64,000 nt of DNA from assembly GCA_016185435.1 (NCBI GenBank), contig JACPNN010000015.1, positions 62,001 through 126,000 of the forward strand, in the 5' to 3' direction. Shown here piece by piece: positions 10,445 through 18,940 of the stretch. The translations under genes were made by a program, and so were the position numbers. The notes below the pieces were generated by a model. It was given only the letters and a program-made list of their open reading frames with translations, searched no databases and was not told where the DNA came from. This DNA comes from Candidatus Aenigmatarchaeota archaeon (lineage in GTDB: Archaea; Aenigmatarchaeota; Aenigmatarchaeia; QMZP01). Every line of letters starts with the position of its first letter. The first letter of the stretch is position 1.

Positions 10445-10490
10445 AAAGTTAACGATTGGTAATATATAAAGTTAACGATTGGTAACTTTC
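10445..10490 (-). promoter_or_regulatory. tandem operator-like repeats upstream of HTH-NTase/HEPN operon
   Basis: Two copies of ttaccaatcgttaacttt 23 bp apart with TATA-like 'tttatatatt' between them, immediately 5' of the ATG. Confidence 0.6.
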
Positions 10491-10534
10491 GTTTACAGTC
10501 TATGTTCTCGTACTGCCAGCAGGCTTTGGAGAAA

Positions 10535-12019
10535 TCATCCCTTCACATTCCCAATCGGCTTGAAACCGACGACAGGCTTTGAGATTCCAGCCGCAGCCAC
10601 AGAATCAATCACCTCATTGATGTCCTTGTAGGCCATCCCTGCCTCTTCAGCTAAACCTGACATGCTTACGGCCTTGACATATATGCCTCTGTCTTCCATG
10701 TTTTTCTGCAAAAGGTCTCCTCTTACTCTTCTCTTGGCCTCTGTCCTTGACATCGTCCTGCCTGAGCCGTGGGCTGTAGAGCCGAATGTCTCCTCCTCGG
10801 CCTTCTTGGTCCCTACAAGCAAATAGCTGCCTGTCTCCATGCTTCCGCCAATAATTACGGGCTGGCCTGTGTCCTGGAATATCGGAGCCAGTTCGGGATG
10901 GCCCGGGCCAAAGCTTCTGGTGGAGCCTTTCCTGTGGACAATCACTTTCTTTCTTTCGCCATTCACTTTATGCTCCTCTATTTTCGCTATGTTGTGGGCC
11001 ACATCATAAACGATATGCATCTCCATGTCTTCTGGAGTCCGATTGAAAATCTTCTGGAAGCCTTCCCTTATCCTGTGGACAATGACCTGCCTGTTGGCGA
11101 AGGCCATATTGGCCGCGCAGGCCATGGCCTCATAGTAGTCCTTGGCCTCTTTTGTGGAATAAGGAGCACAGGCCAGCTCCCTGTCCCTCACCTTCAGGTT
11201 GTGCCTTCTCATCACATCCTCAAAAATTCTGAGGTAATCCGTGCCTATCTGGTGGCCGAACCCTCTTGAGCCGCAGTGGACCATGATCACAATTTGATTG
11301 GGAAATATTCCGAACTTTTTGGCTATCTCAGGGTCGTGTATCCTTTCAGGAAGCACATGCTGTATCTCAAGATAATGGTTCCCTGAGCCCAAAGTCCCTA
11401 TCTGGTTTATCCCTCTCTGCTCGGCCTTGTCAGAGACCTTATCGGGATTGGCTCCCTTGATCACTCCGTATTCCTCAACCCTTTTTATGTCTTCTTCCCA
11501 GCCATAGCCGTTCTCGACGCACCACTTGACCCCTGTGGTCATCACTTCCTCGAACTGGCCCCTGCTTGCGTTCACAAAGCCTTTCACGCCGACTCCGGCA
11601 GGGACTGTCCTGAAAAAGGTATCCACAAGCTGCCTTAATTTGGGCCTGACTTCATCATAAGTCAGATTGGTTGTGATCAGCCTCATGCCGCAATTGATAT
11701 CGAAACCGATCCCTCCAGGGCTTATCACTCCTTCCTCAAGGTCGAAGGCCGCAACGCCGCCTATCGGAAAACCGTAGCCCCATTAGCCTTTCTGGAATAC
11801 TGTTCCAGAGATATGGCCGTCGGGCATACAGAAGGCGTGTTTTTGTATCCCCGGCAAAGAGGCCACATTGGTGACCTGCTCTATAACCCCAGGGTCCATA
11901 GCATTCACGAGCTTGTCCTTCCCGTATATCCTTGCAGTCACAAGCATGCCGGGCTTGTAACTAGTGGGGATTTCCCAGACCGCTTCTGACACCTGTTTTG
12001 ATTCTTTTGGCAATGGCAT
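10535..12019 (-). CDS. rtcB: RNA-splicing ligase RtcB, interrupted by a predicted 30-nt BHB intron (exon 1 12019..11813, exon 2 11782..10535)
   Basis: 'AFCMPDGH' + 'WGYGFPIGGVAAFDLEEGVISPGGIGFDINCGMR' RtcB signature once 11783-11812 is removed; SD-like aaggaggt upstream of ATG at 12019. Confidence 0.9.
11783..11812 (-). other. predicted 30-nt bulge-helix-bulge (archaeal) intron in rtcB
   Basis: ATCTCTGGAACAGTATTCCAGAAAGGCTAA; inner stem TCTGGAA/TTCCAGA, 4-bp central helix GGCC/GGCU, 3-nt bulges AUA and AAU; cuts after bulge nt 2 give GGCCAU/UGGGGC = GH-WG. Confidence 0.85.
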
Positions 12020-12831
12020 AGTACCTCCTTTTTTATAGTCATGCAATAATATTTGGACTCATTACCATTAATCCATGGGCCGTGGATATTACTATTAATG
12101 CCGAATCTATTTAAAGCCCCTTTAAGGCGCAACAGATTCCTCTTTTTTATGGTGTTGAGTCTGATTTCGTTTCTTCCCGCACGCAATCTGCCCCTATATA
12201 TAACAAAGCGCTGCAAATCGTCTATTGTCTCCGGAATTTTCCAGTTATAATCGACATAGGAGTTAATGGCTTTTTCGAGCAGAACATGTTTATCAGGATG
12301 GAGGAAACCTATGTGTTTTTTGAAATTTTTGAGGTTTTCCAATCCGCATATATTGAGCCTTACCAGCCTGTTTTTCCTCTTTTTTATCGAGCCTCTTATA
12401 GAAAATGTTTCAAGTGCATTTTTTATTTGGTATGTCCCTCTGACATTTTTACAATCGAATCTTATAGTTCTGCTTTTCGCTTTCTGGCATTCAACCCATG
12501 CCTCACAGTCGAAGAAAGATCTCAGCCAAACTTTCATATTTTTCATGGAAAGAGATGGAAGCTCCCATATGTCTGTATAATATGAAAAATCCTTGGCCAA
12601 TATGAAGTAGATCGCCTTTGACTGTATTCTGCATCTTCTTTCTCTGGTGATATGCGGCATTATTCTGAATCGGCTGTAGAATCTGGCTTGAAAATCCTTA
12701 AGCAGCTTCATGTTTGTATTTCTCAATCCTATATGATAGTACTTATGCTTCTGCTTTTGAGGGTTCTTAATGACATATCCGTCAGCACACAAATAGCCAT
12801 GAATAGCAGCCAAATCAGAATCGAATTTCAT
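11938..12831 (-). CDS. LAGLIDADG-type homing endonuclease
   Basis: 'DLAAIHGYLCADGYVIK' and 'LRSFFDCEAWVE' motifs; ORF end overlaps rtcB start. Confidence 0.8.
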   Translation of the reverse strand: MKFDSDLAAIHGYLCADGYVIKNPQKQKHKYYHIGLRNTNMKLLKDFQARFYSRFRIMPHITRERRCRIQSKAIYFILAKDFSYYTDIWELPSLSMKNMKVWLRSFFDCEAWVECQKAKSRTIRFDCKNVRGTYQIKNALETFSIRGSIKKRKNRLVRLNICGLENLKNFKKHIGFLHPDKHVLLEKAINSYVDYNWKIPETIDDLQRFVIYRGRLRAGRNEIRLNTIKKRNLLRLKGALNRFGINSNIHGPWINGNESKYYCMTIKKEVLCHCQKNQNRCQKRSGKSPLVTSPACL

Positions 12832-12933
12832 GAAAGTAATTAGGAAATTTGCTTATATTATTGCCCAGTGGGTATCGGGCCGCTATGCCGGTAACGGCAT
12901 TAACCGGTTAAGCTCAAAATCAGAAGTAAGTGA

Positions 12934-12975
12934 CAACTCCTCTGGCATCTGTCTGGTTTCTTTTGGGAGCGGCAT
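12934..12975 (-). repeat. diverged duplicate of rtcB 5' end (MPLPKETRQMPEE)
   Basis: Parallels 12019 start 'MPLPKESKQVSEA'; many differences are at silent positions. Confidence 0.75.
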
Positions 12976-13057
12976 ATTACGTCCTTTCTCCTGAATCACT
13001 ATGCTGGAGGGAGGCTTAAAAAGATGTTTAAGATGGAGAATTGCCGCAACATAAATT

Positions 13058-13687
13058 TCAGGAATCTGTCCAGACCTCCATCATCTTAAATCCGGTTCTG
13101 TATCTGACAAGCAGCTCATATGCAGCCTGCTGGCTTTCCTTCGGCACAAGTATGACGTTTTTGCTTATCTTGCTGCCCCCCAGCCTTTGGAGCAGCCCTG
13201 TGATATTATATTCCTTTTTCCCTCTCACTAGCCTGTATCCGATAAGCTCCCTCAGGAACTTGGACTTCTTTTTGGGCTGCAGTTTTGAAATTTCGTATAC
13301 TATAAGGACCTGGTGCCGGGCTTTTTTTGGCATTTCCGTATATTTCCCATAAATGACAAGGCCGCTGCTTATCATCTCCCTTTTCAGGGCCGACCACTTC
13401 TCATCATTCAGGTTCCCCACCAAAGGCGTTATCCTGTTCTCTATGCCCCTCAGCACCCATGTGTGCCTGGAATGCGAATAAAATTCGCCGAGCACAGATT
13501 TAACAGTGCCTTCAACTTCAGCCTCCTTCTCTGTGTCTATGAATATGTCTATGTCGCTCTCCCTGTCGAAATCGCCCCTCGCAACAGAGCCGAAAAGAAT
13601 GATGCCTCTTATAGATCCGTAACTTGGCCTTTCCATCAGCCTGGACACAAAGTCATAGGCATAGGAATACAGATCGTTTCTCTTCAT
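13058..13687 (-). CDS. nucleotidyltransferase domain protein
   Basis: 'GIILFGSVARGDFDRESDIDIFIDTE'. Confidence 0.85.
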   Translation of the reverse strand: MKRNDLYSYAYDFVSRLMERPSYGSIRGIILFGSVARGDFDRESDIDIFIDTEKEAEVEGTVKSVLGEFYSHSRHTWVLRGIENRITPLVGNLNDEKWSALKREMISSGLVIYGKYTEMPKKARHQVLIVYEISKLQPKKKSKFLRELIGYRLVRGKKEYNITGLLQRLGGSKISKNVILVPKESQQAAYELLVRYRTGFKMMEVWTDS

Positions 13688-14088
13688 ATAGCCTCCCCCA
13701 GCTCACCTTCTACAGTCTCCTTGAATCTGAAGAGAAGCTGTACAGCATTTTCAGCATCCTCAAGCTTCTTGCTTTTGCCGTAACAGAGCCTTGTTGTCAG
13801 AGCCTCTATCTCTACCAATAAGTTCAGCATGCCCTCTTTTTTGGGGAAATCGAAGGGAAATTTCTCCTCTGCTTTCTGCGGGGATGAGAAATAGCGGTGG
13901 TTGACGCTGAACCCCTGGGTTACAAGCCCTTTCCTGTGAAGGTAGAATTCGAAGAGGTTTGTTGCGCACTCAGAAACATCAAAGCCGATGATCTTCTGCC
14001 TTGAGTAAAGCTTCCCGTCCCTGATTTTCTCGTTTATGTCCTCTACAAATTCGCTGATGGTCTTACTGTGCTCTTCTGCGGATGTCAT
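13684..14088 (-). CDS. HEPN-domain partner protein
   Basis: Overlaps NTase start (ATGA); helical HEPN-like sequence; start at MTSAEEH. Confidence 0.65.
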   Translation of the reverse strand: MTSAEEHSKTISEFVEDINEKIRDGKLYSRQKIIGFDVSECATNLFEFYLHRKGLVTQGFSVNHRYFSSPQKAEEKFPFDFPKKEGMLNLLVEIEALTTRLCYGKSKKLEDAENAVQLLFRFKETVEGELGEAI

Positions 14089-14100
14089 ATGAGATGCATT

Positions 14101-14156
14101 ACATATTTGTATGTTGCATATTACATATATATGTTTTCTGGTACATATAAATATGT
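14101..14156 (-). promoter_or_regulatory. three palindromic operator-like sites at 21-bp spacing
   Basis: ACATATttgTATGT-type sites at 14101-14114, 14123-14134, 14143-14156 upstream of the HEPN/NTase operon. Confidence 0.65.
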
Positions 14157-14321
14157 AACACATCATATATTTAAGCCTTTTCACGGGAAGCGTGCTGACT
14201 GTTGCGCATGCCGTCGGTATGGGAGAAGGAATACGACTGTCTTATGAGAAAAGGAAGAGAAATACAATTACTCCAAGATTGGATACCGAAAAGCTTATAA
14301 ACACATTGTAACTATTATTAA

Positions 14322-14720
14322 GTGGTAATTATGAAGCAATATCAGAAAGTCCCTGAAAAGCTTGAGAGATATATTACTGGGAAGAGGGGAAGCTACTTGC
14401 ATGCGGATAAGGGAACAAATGTTTGGGATGTCCCTGATTTGGCCGAGAAAACAGAAGCAATTGTATATGAAACAAGAGACCAAGGAGGCATAAAGAAACT
14501 GCTTGTCTTCCCATGCCTTGATGATATTGACGCACCTGCTTTGGTATATCAGGTAGTCATGGATGATACAGACTCTGTTGTTCTGAGGCCTGTCAGGAAG
14601 AAAGATGTCCTTGAAACCTTGTATCGTCAAGTAAAGGGTCAGATGCTAACCGGATTCAAAGCCGCTGAAACACCTCCTGAACTTCTTGGGCAGCTAGCGG
14701 CAGAATCGCAAGATTTGTGA
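14322..14720 (+). CDS. hypothetical protein
   Basis: 132-aa ORF with upstream promoter-like AT-rich region. Confidence 0.6.
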   Translation: MVIMKQYQKVPEKLERYITGKRGSYLHADKGTNVWDVPDLAEKTEAIVYETRDQGGIKKLLVFPCLDDIDAPALVYQVVMDDTDSVVLRPVRKKDVLETLYRQVKGQMLTGFKAAETPPELLGQLAAESQDL

Positions 14721-14900
14721 CAAGAATCATGCCACATATGACATCACTATGCGGGCAGCAGATAAGATAAGTGAATTGTGAGATTTTCGTGTTTCTTGAG
14801 GGATATTTCCAATCTTGCAGGGTCGCGACCGAGATTTGAACCAATCAAAGGTTATTGGTCGTTTACGGTGCCTTTCATATGAATGAGGAATGTGCCACAG

Positions 14901-16256
14901 CTATCTGTATCCCTTCTTTTTTCCTATGTATTCCTTTTTCGAGCCCATATATCCGGTGTCAAGGCTTCCATAGAGGCTTGCCATCTCCTCCTGCCTGATT
15001 CCTGATGGGCCGTATCTGTCCTTGGCCTCTGCCGTTTCCGGCATCGGCTTCCATGTGAACCGGAATGACTGGACATCCGGCTCATATCCAGTCTCAATCT
15101 GTGATATGCTGCCCATGCTTGTCTGGAACTTCCACAAGAGGGCGCCCTGCAGATTCAGGCAGTAGAAGTTGCAGTCATGGGAGCCGAAATAGAGCCTGTT
15201 GTCATGCACCATGGGGACAGAATGCGCTATCATACCGCTGGCGCTGAAGCGCCATAACTCCTCCCCTGTTTTCGCATCAAGGGCATACAGATTGCTGTCG
15301 CAGGCCCCGAAATAGAAGACATTGTTGTGGACAGTCCCGCTGTCCCCTGCTATGTTGCTCGTCCTGAAGCTCCACAGCTGCTTGCCATCTTTCGCTGAGA
15401 CAGCATACATGTTGCAGTTCCTTGAGCCGAAGTAGAGGACGCCGTCATGAAGGACAGTGGACGTATTGATTGGTTCGCTTACTGCGAATTCCCATACAGG
15501 CCTGCCTTCTGTGTCCATTGCATGCATCTTGCCGTCGAAGGAGCTGAAGAATATTGTATTTTCCAAAGCCGCTGACCTTATCAGGCCTGCTGCCGCATTA
15601 GTGCCGAATTTCCAGACGAGCCTTCCTGACAGGCCAAGGCAGTAGAAGTTCTGGTCATTGGAGCCGAAATATATCCTGCCTTTGTGAACCAGCGGCACAG
15701 AAAATATCTTGCCGCTGGTGGGGAATTTCCATATCAGGCTGCCTTTATCTGCGGACAGGGCATAGAGGTTGCCGTCATTGGAACCGCAGTAAACTATTCC
15801 GTTATGGACGACAGGGGATGTGTACACTATCTCCTCTTTTGTGGGGAATTTCCAAACAAGCTTCCCGCTTTTCGCATCCACACAATATATGTTCCCGTCA
15901 AAGCAGCCGAAATATATCCTGCCATCGGAACAGCATGCCTGGCCCACCATCTGGCCGTCTGTCTCAAAATTCCATATCTTTCTGCCCGTTCTGGCATCCA
16001 AAGCGTAGAAGTTCTTGTCGCATGCGCCAAAGTACACAAGGCCTTCATGGGCGATGGGATAGAAAGCTACGCTGCCGCCTATGCCTATGTTCCAGACAGG
16101 GTGCCTCTGCTCCCTCACCTGCATGAGCATCATCTCCACGCCGAATTTTTCCTGCAGGGAGTCCTGGAGGGTGAAGCTTATCCTGCCTGTGTCCTCTGGT
16201 GATAGGTAGGGCGGCATACATACTCCTTTAGTTTTTCCTCTTTTAAGAATCCTCAT
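14901..16256 (-). CDS. PQQ-like beta-propeller repeat protein
   Basis: Repeated 'GxxYFGSxDxNxYALDAxxGxxxWxF' blades. Confidence 0.9.
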   Translation of the reverse strand: MRILKRGKTKGVCMPPYLSPEDTGRISFTLQDSLQEKFGVEMMLMQVREQRHPVWNIGIGGSVAFYPIAHEGLVYFGACDKNFYALDARTGRKIWNFETDGQMVGQACCSDGRIYFGCFDGNIYCVDAKSGKLVWKFPTKEEIVYTSPVVHNGIVYCGSNDGNLYALSADKGSLIWKFPTSGKIFSVPLVHKGRIYFGSNDQNFYCLGLSGRLVWKFGTNAAAGLIRSAALENTIFFSSFDGKMHAMDTEGRPVWEFAVSEPINTSTVLHDGVLYFGSRNCNMYAVSAKDGKQLWSFRTSNIAGDSGTVHNNVFYFGACDSNLYALDAKTGEELWRFSASGMIAHSVPMVHDNRLYFGSHDCNFYCLNLQGALLWKFQTSMGSISQIETGYEPDVQSFRFTWKPMPETAEAKDRYGPSGIRQEEMASLYGSLDTGYMGSKKEYIGKKKGYR

Positions 16257-16807
16257 CTATTTAGATGCCTTGTGATTATTGACATTGCATGCCTGGGATT
16301 GGAAAATACAAGGCCGAGATCCTTTTTCAGTATATGCCTCGCTATGGCAAGCAGCAGGATTATTGTTACTGTGTTTCCTATCAGGTTTGATATCAGAGGC
16401 CCGAACATGTCGTTTATGGGGCTTCCGAAGTAGTCAAATAGGGGCCACAGAGTAGGATTATGCTCATGGTATGTGATGTCTATGGCTATATGGGTGAGGC
16501 TTCCTATGGCCGCTGAAAGAAGGAAATTTCTCGTTATATGGAATTTCTCAAAGCCATGGATTCCTATTCTCTGAATTTTTATTTTGAAAAGAAGCCAGAA
16601 CAGGAATATGGAAAAAATAATATTCAGGGTAAATGCCCCAAAAATGGAATGGCCCAGCAAGCGTGGTGGAAATTGGCCTATGAGATAAAGGAGCGGTATT
16701 TCCAGATCGTTGGCCATGCTTCCTGCAGTAAGGCCTGCGAAATCCAGCTTCCTGAACTTCAGCCTGAGGAGCCATGGATAGGCCACATGGAAGGGCGTGA
16801 AGGGCAT
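16253..16807 (-). CDS. DUF4184-like membrane protein
   Basis: 'MPFTPFHVAYPWLLR...DLEIPLLYLIG...LGHSIFGAFT'. Confidence 0.8.
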   Translation of the reverse strand: MPFTPFHVAYPWLLRLKFRKLDFAGLTAGSMANDLEIPLLYLIGQFPPRLLGHSIFGAFTLNIIFSIFLFWLLFKIKIQRIGIHGFEKFHITRNFLLSAAIGSLTHIAIDITYHEHNPTLWPLFDYFGSPINDMFGPLISNLIGNTVTIILLLAIARHILKKDLGLVFSNPRHAMSIITRHLNR

Positions 16808-16881
16808 CTATCGAATAGGCTGACAGGGTATAAATTGGTATGCCGAAATCTTGATTCTCCCTAAGTCTTTACCACTCATTA

Positions 16882-17337
16882 TTAAATACGTACCAGTTCT
16901 GGAGTTCTCCTGAAAAAAGGCACTCCAACAGATTCGTCAAATTCAAGGGCAGGTCCATTTTCATCAAAGCCTATCAGCGATGAAAAATCTTCTTTGATAT
17001 GATATTCCAGCCATGTATTATACAATTCAGGCAGACTCCTCAATCCCTCCTTCTTTGTCACTGGCAATTTTCCAATACCGACATCATAGTCGGATACTGC
17101 GTCGCGAAGTTTACCATAGTCCACAATCCAGTCAACATAAGTAAAATGAACATGAGGAATGTGTATCAAAGCCTGCCCATTCCATGTGCGTCCAGGCCAA
17201 AGTATTTTCCTGGTTGGCTTGGCATATGATCTATTGTCCAGAAAATCGGTCAGAGACGAGGCTGAATAGATTTCTGGCGACCTCCAGTATGTTATAGGAT
17301 CTAACCGATGCCGAAGTTCTTCATTCAGGTGTCTCAT
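16882..17337 (-). CDS. hypothetical protein
   Basis: 151-aa ORF. Confidence 0.55.
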   Translation of the reverse strand: MRHLNEELRHRLDPITYWRSPEIYSASSLTDFLDNRSYAKPTRKILWPGRTWNGQALIHIPHVHFTYVDWIVDYGKLRDAVSDYDVGIGKLPVTKKEGLRSLPELYNTWLEYHIKEDFSSLIGFDENGPALEFDESVGVPFFRRTPELVRI

Positions 17338-17454
17338 AATAATTCAAATGTTGGCTAAATTTTTAGAGAGGATACAGCTCTTCATGTTCGTACTTCAGAT
17401 ATCCAGCACGACCGTCGCCTTCTATCTATCTTCTGCCTTGAAGGCAGGCAGCCT

Positions 17455-17970
17455 CTAAGACTCTCCCACAATGGAGGAGAATCTACCCTCCTTCAGGACC
17501 TTCATCACCTCGTCAGGGCTGAAGACCCTCCCATGCATGCACACATACACTCCGTGAGGCAGTTCATGGACTTTTGCGAAAGCAAAGCCGATATTGAAAG
17601 GGGCGTCTGAAGGGGAGAAACCCGAGAGCGGTATCATAGAGCCTGTCAGGACGATCGTCTTCTCCGTTCCCTTGAGACGCTCCTTAAGGAACCTCCCTGT
17701 GTCAGGCATCGTGTAAGTGCCATGTGTTATTATTATCCTCTTGTGCGGGCTCTTCCTTATCTGCTCATAAACAGCCTGAAGATCCTTCATTGCCGATTCC
17801 CTGCTGTCCTTCATGCAGACGACTGTGAAGGCGCATTCGCTATACAGCTTGAGGCTTTTGATGAATTGCGGGATAACGGATTTCTCGTTAGTCACAACAG
17901 TGTCCTTGCTTCCCTCATAATAAGAGTCAATTGTGCCCCCTGTAATAATGAAGTGGACTGTTTCTTTCAT
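17455..17970 (-). CDS. asparaginase N-terminal-domain protein
   Basis: 'FIITGGTIDS...IIITHGTYTMPDTGRFL...IVLTGSMIPL'. Confidence 0.85.
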   Translation of the reverse strand: MKETVHFIITGGTIDSYYEGSKDTVVTNEKSVIPQFIKSLKLYSECAFTVVCMKDSRESAMKDLQAVYEQIRKSPHKRIIITHGTYTMPDTGRFLKERLKGTEKTIVLTGSMIPLSGFSPSDAPFNIGFAFAKVHELPHGVYVCMHGRVFSPDEVMKVLKEGRFSSIVGES

Positions 17971-18001
17971 AATGCAGAGTGGGGTGCATGGCTTAAGAAG
18001 C

Positions 18002-18430
18002 CTATATGTCAAGGACGACTGTGGCCTTCCATCCCTCCTCATCCTGAGTGACTTCCAGAAGATGCATGGTGACGGCCTTGACATCGTTCCTGAGGTCATG
18101 CCTCTTCCTGTCAATTTCCTCGCCCTGAACTTCTGCCTTCAGGCTGTATGTTCCGCCCTCTTTGGAAATTTTTATATCGAAGCCGCTGAAAAGGAGGCCG
18201 TCTGTATCCTTCAGGAAAATGAGTTCTGACAAAAAATCATATAAGAGCATATCCAGTTTCTCATCCGAAAAATTCAAAATTCTTATTTGCTCTGCTTGAA
18301 TCATCCTTGTGTCAACCATCGCTTCCTCGAGGGCAAGCGCCGACTGCCTGAAAAGCTCTTCCAGCGTCTCTCCTCTGGCCTCGAAGGCGATGTCTGCTAT
18401 GGCCACATCCTCAAGCCATCTGAAGGGCAT
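18002..18430 (-). CDS. archease (RtcB activator)
   Basis: 'FRWLEDVAIADIAFEARGETLEELFRQSALALEEAMVD...DFLSELIFLKDTDGLLF'. Confidence 0.88.
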   Translation of the reverse strand: MPFRWLEDVAIADIAFEARGETLEELFRQSALALEEAMVDTRMIQAEQIRILNFSDEKLDMLLYDFLSELIFLKDTDGLLFSGFDIKISKEGGTYSLKAEVQGEEIDRKRHDLRNDVKAVTMHLLEVTQDEEGWKATVVLDI

Positions 18431-18473
18431 AGTAGAAATAATGAATGTACGCAATATATATTGGACAGAGAAC

Positions 18474-18932
18474 TCAGACGTAGTCCTCGGACATTATCGA
18501 GTCATAAGAGATTATTGTACTTCCTCTCACTTTCGTGTTTCTTAGCCATAGCATCCGTGGGTTTCTGATCTCATGTACGCTTCGGATTCCCTCGTATGGA
18601 TTCTCAAGATCGAACTCCGCATGGACACAGCTTATCTCAAAAGCAACCAAAGGCCTGAGAGGCGTGACTTCTCCTTCTGCGAGGCCGTATTTCCTTGCCT
18701 CCGGGACGACTGTCTGCTCCCAGATCTCATCCCTTTCTCTCTTGAAGTCATGCCATTTGTTGAGAATTCCCTTACTTTCAATGGCCAAAAGAGCGGAATA
18801 GCCCTCTTTATACATCTCAAATGCTTCTATGAAATCCCTTACAACGTCCCTCGCTTCTCTCACAAGGCATACTATAGGCATTTGTTCACCGCCTTGAAAT
18901 TCGATGGAAGCAATATATCCCTTTCTCCTCAT
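18474..18932 (-). CDS. hypothetical protein
   Basis: 152-aa ORF. Confidence 0.5.
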   Translation of the reverse strand: MRRKGYIASIEFQGGEQMPIVCLVREARDVVRDFIEAFEMYKEGYSALLAIESKGILNKWHDFKRERDEIWEQTVVPEARKYGLAEGEVTPLRPLVAFEISCVHAEFDLENPYEGIRSVHEIRNPRMLWLRNTKVRGSTIISYDSIMSEDYV

Positions 18933-18940
18933 CTGATATT

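Noticed and set aside
11783-11785. rtcB TAA as a recoded or readthrough codon, or a simple pseudogene
   Set aside because: Readthrough would leave ten extra residues inside an invariant motif. Exact removal of 30 nt with BHB geometry explains the data better, and exon 2 is otherwise fully conserved.
12020-12975. LAGLIDADG region as a second, larger BHB intron joining rtcB copy A to the gene body
   Set aside because: I looked for a BHB pairing copy A with the copy B region; the best CCAG/CUGG helix gave an out-of-frame junction and no inner helix.
14812-14845. tRNA gene or tRNA 3' fragment on minus strand ('ggttcaaatctcggtcgcg')
   Set aside because: T-loop-like TTCAAAT is present, but the flanking stem does not pair and no anticodon, D arm or acceptor partner could be placed.
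14901-16256. DNA repeats within the PQQ propeller gene as a mobile or CRISPR-like repeat
   Set aside because: Fully explained by the repeated beta-propeller blades of the encoded protein.
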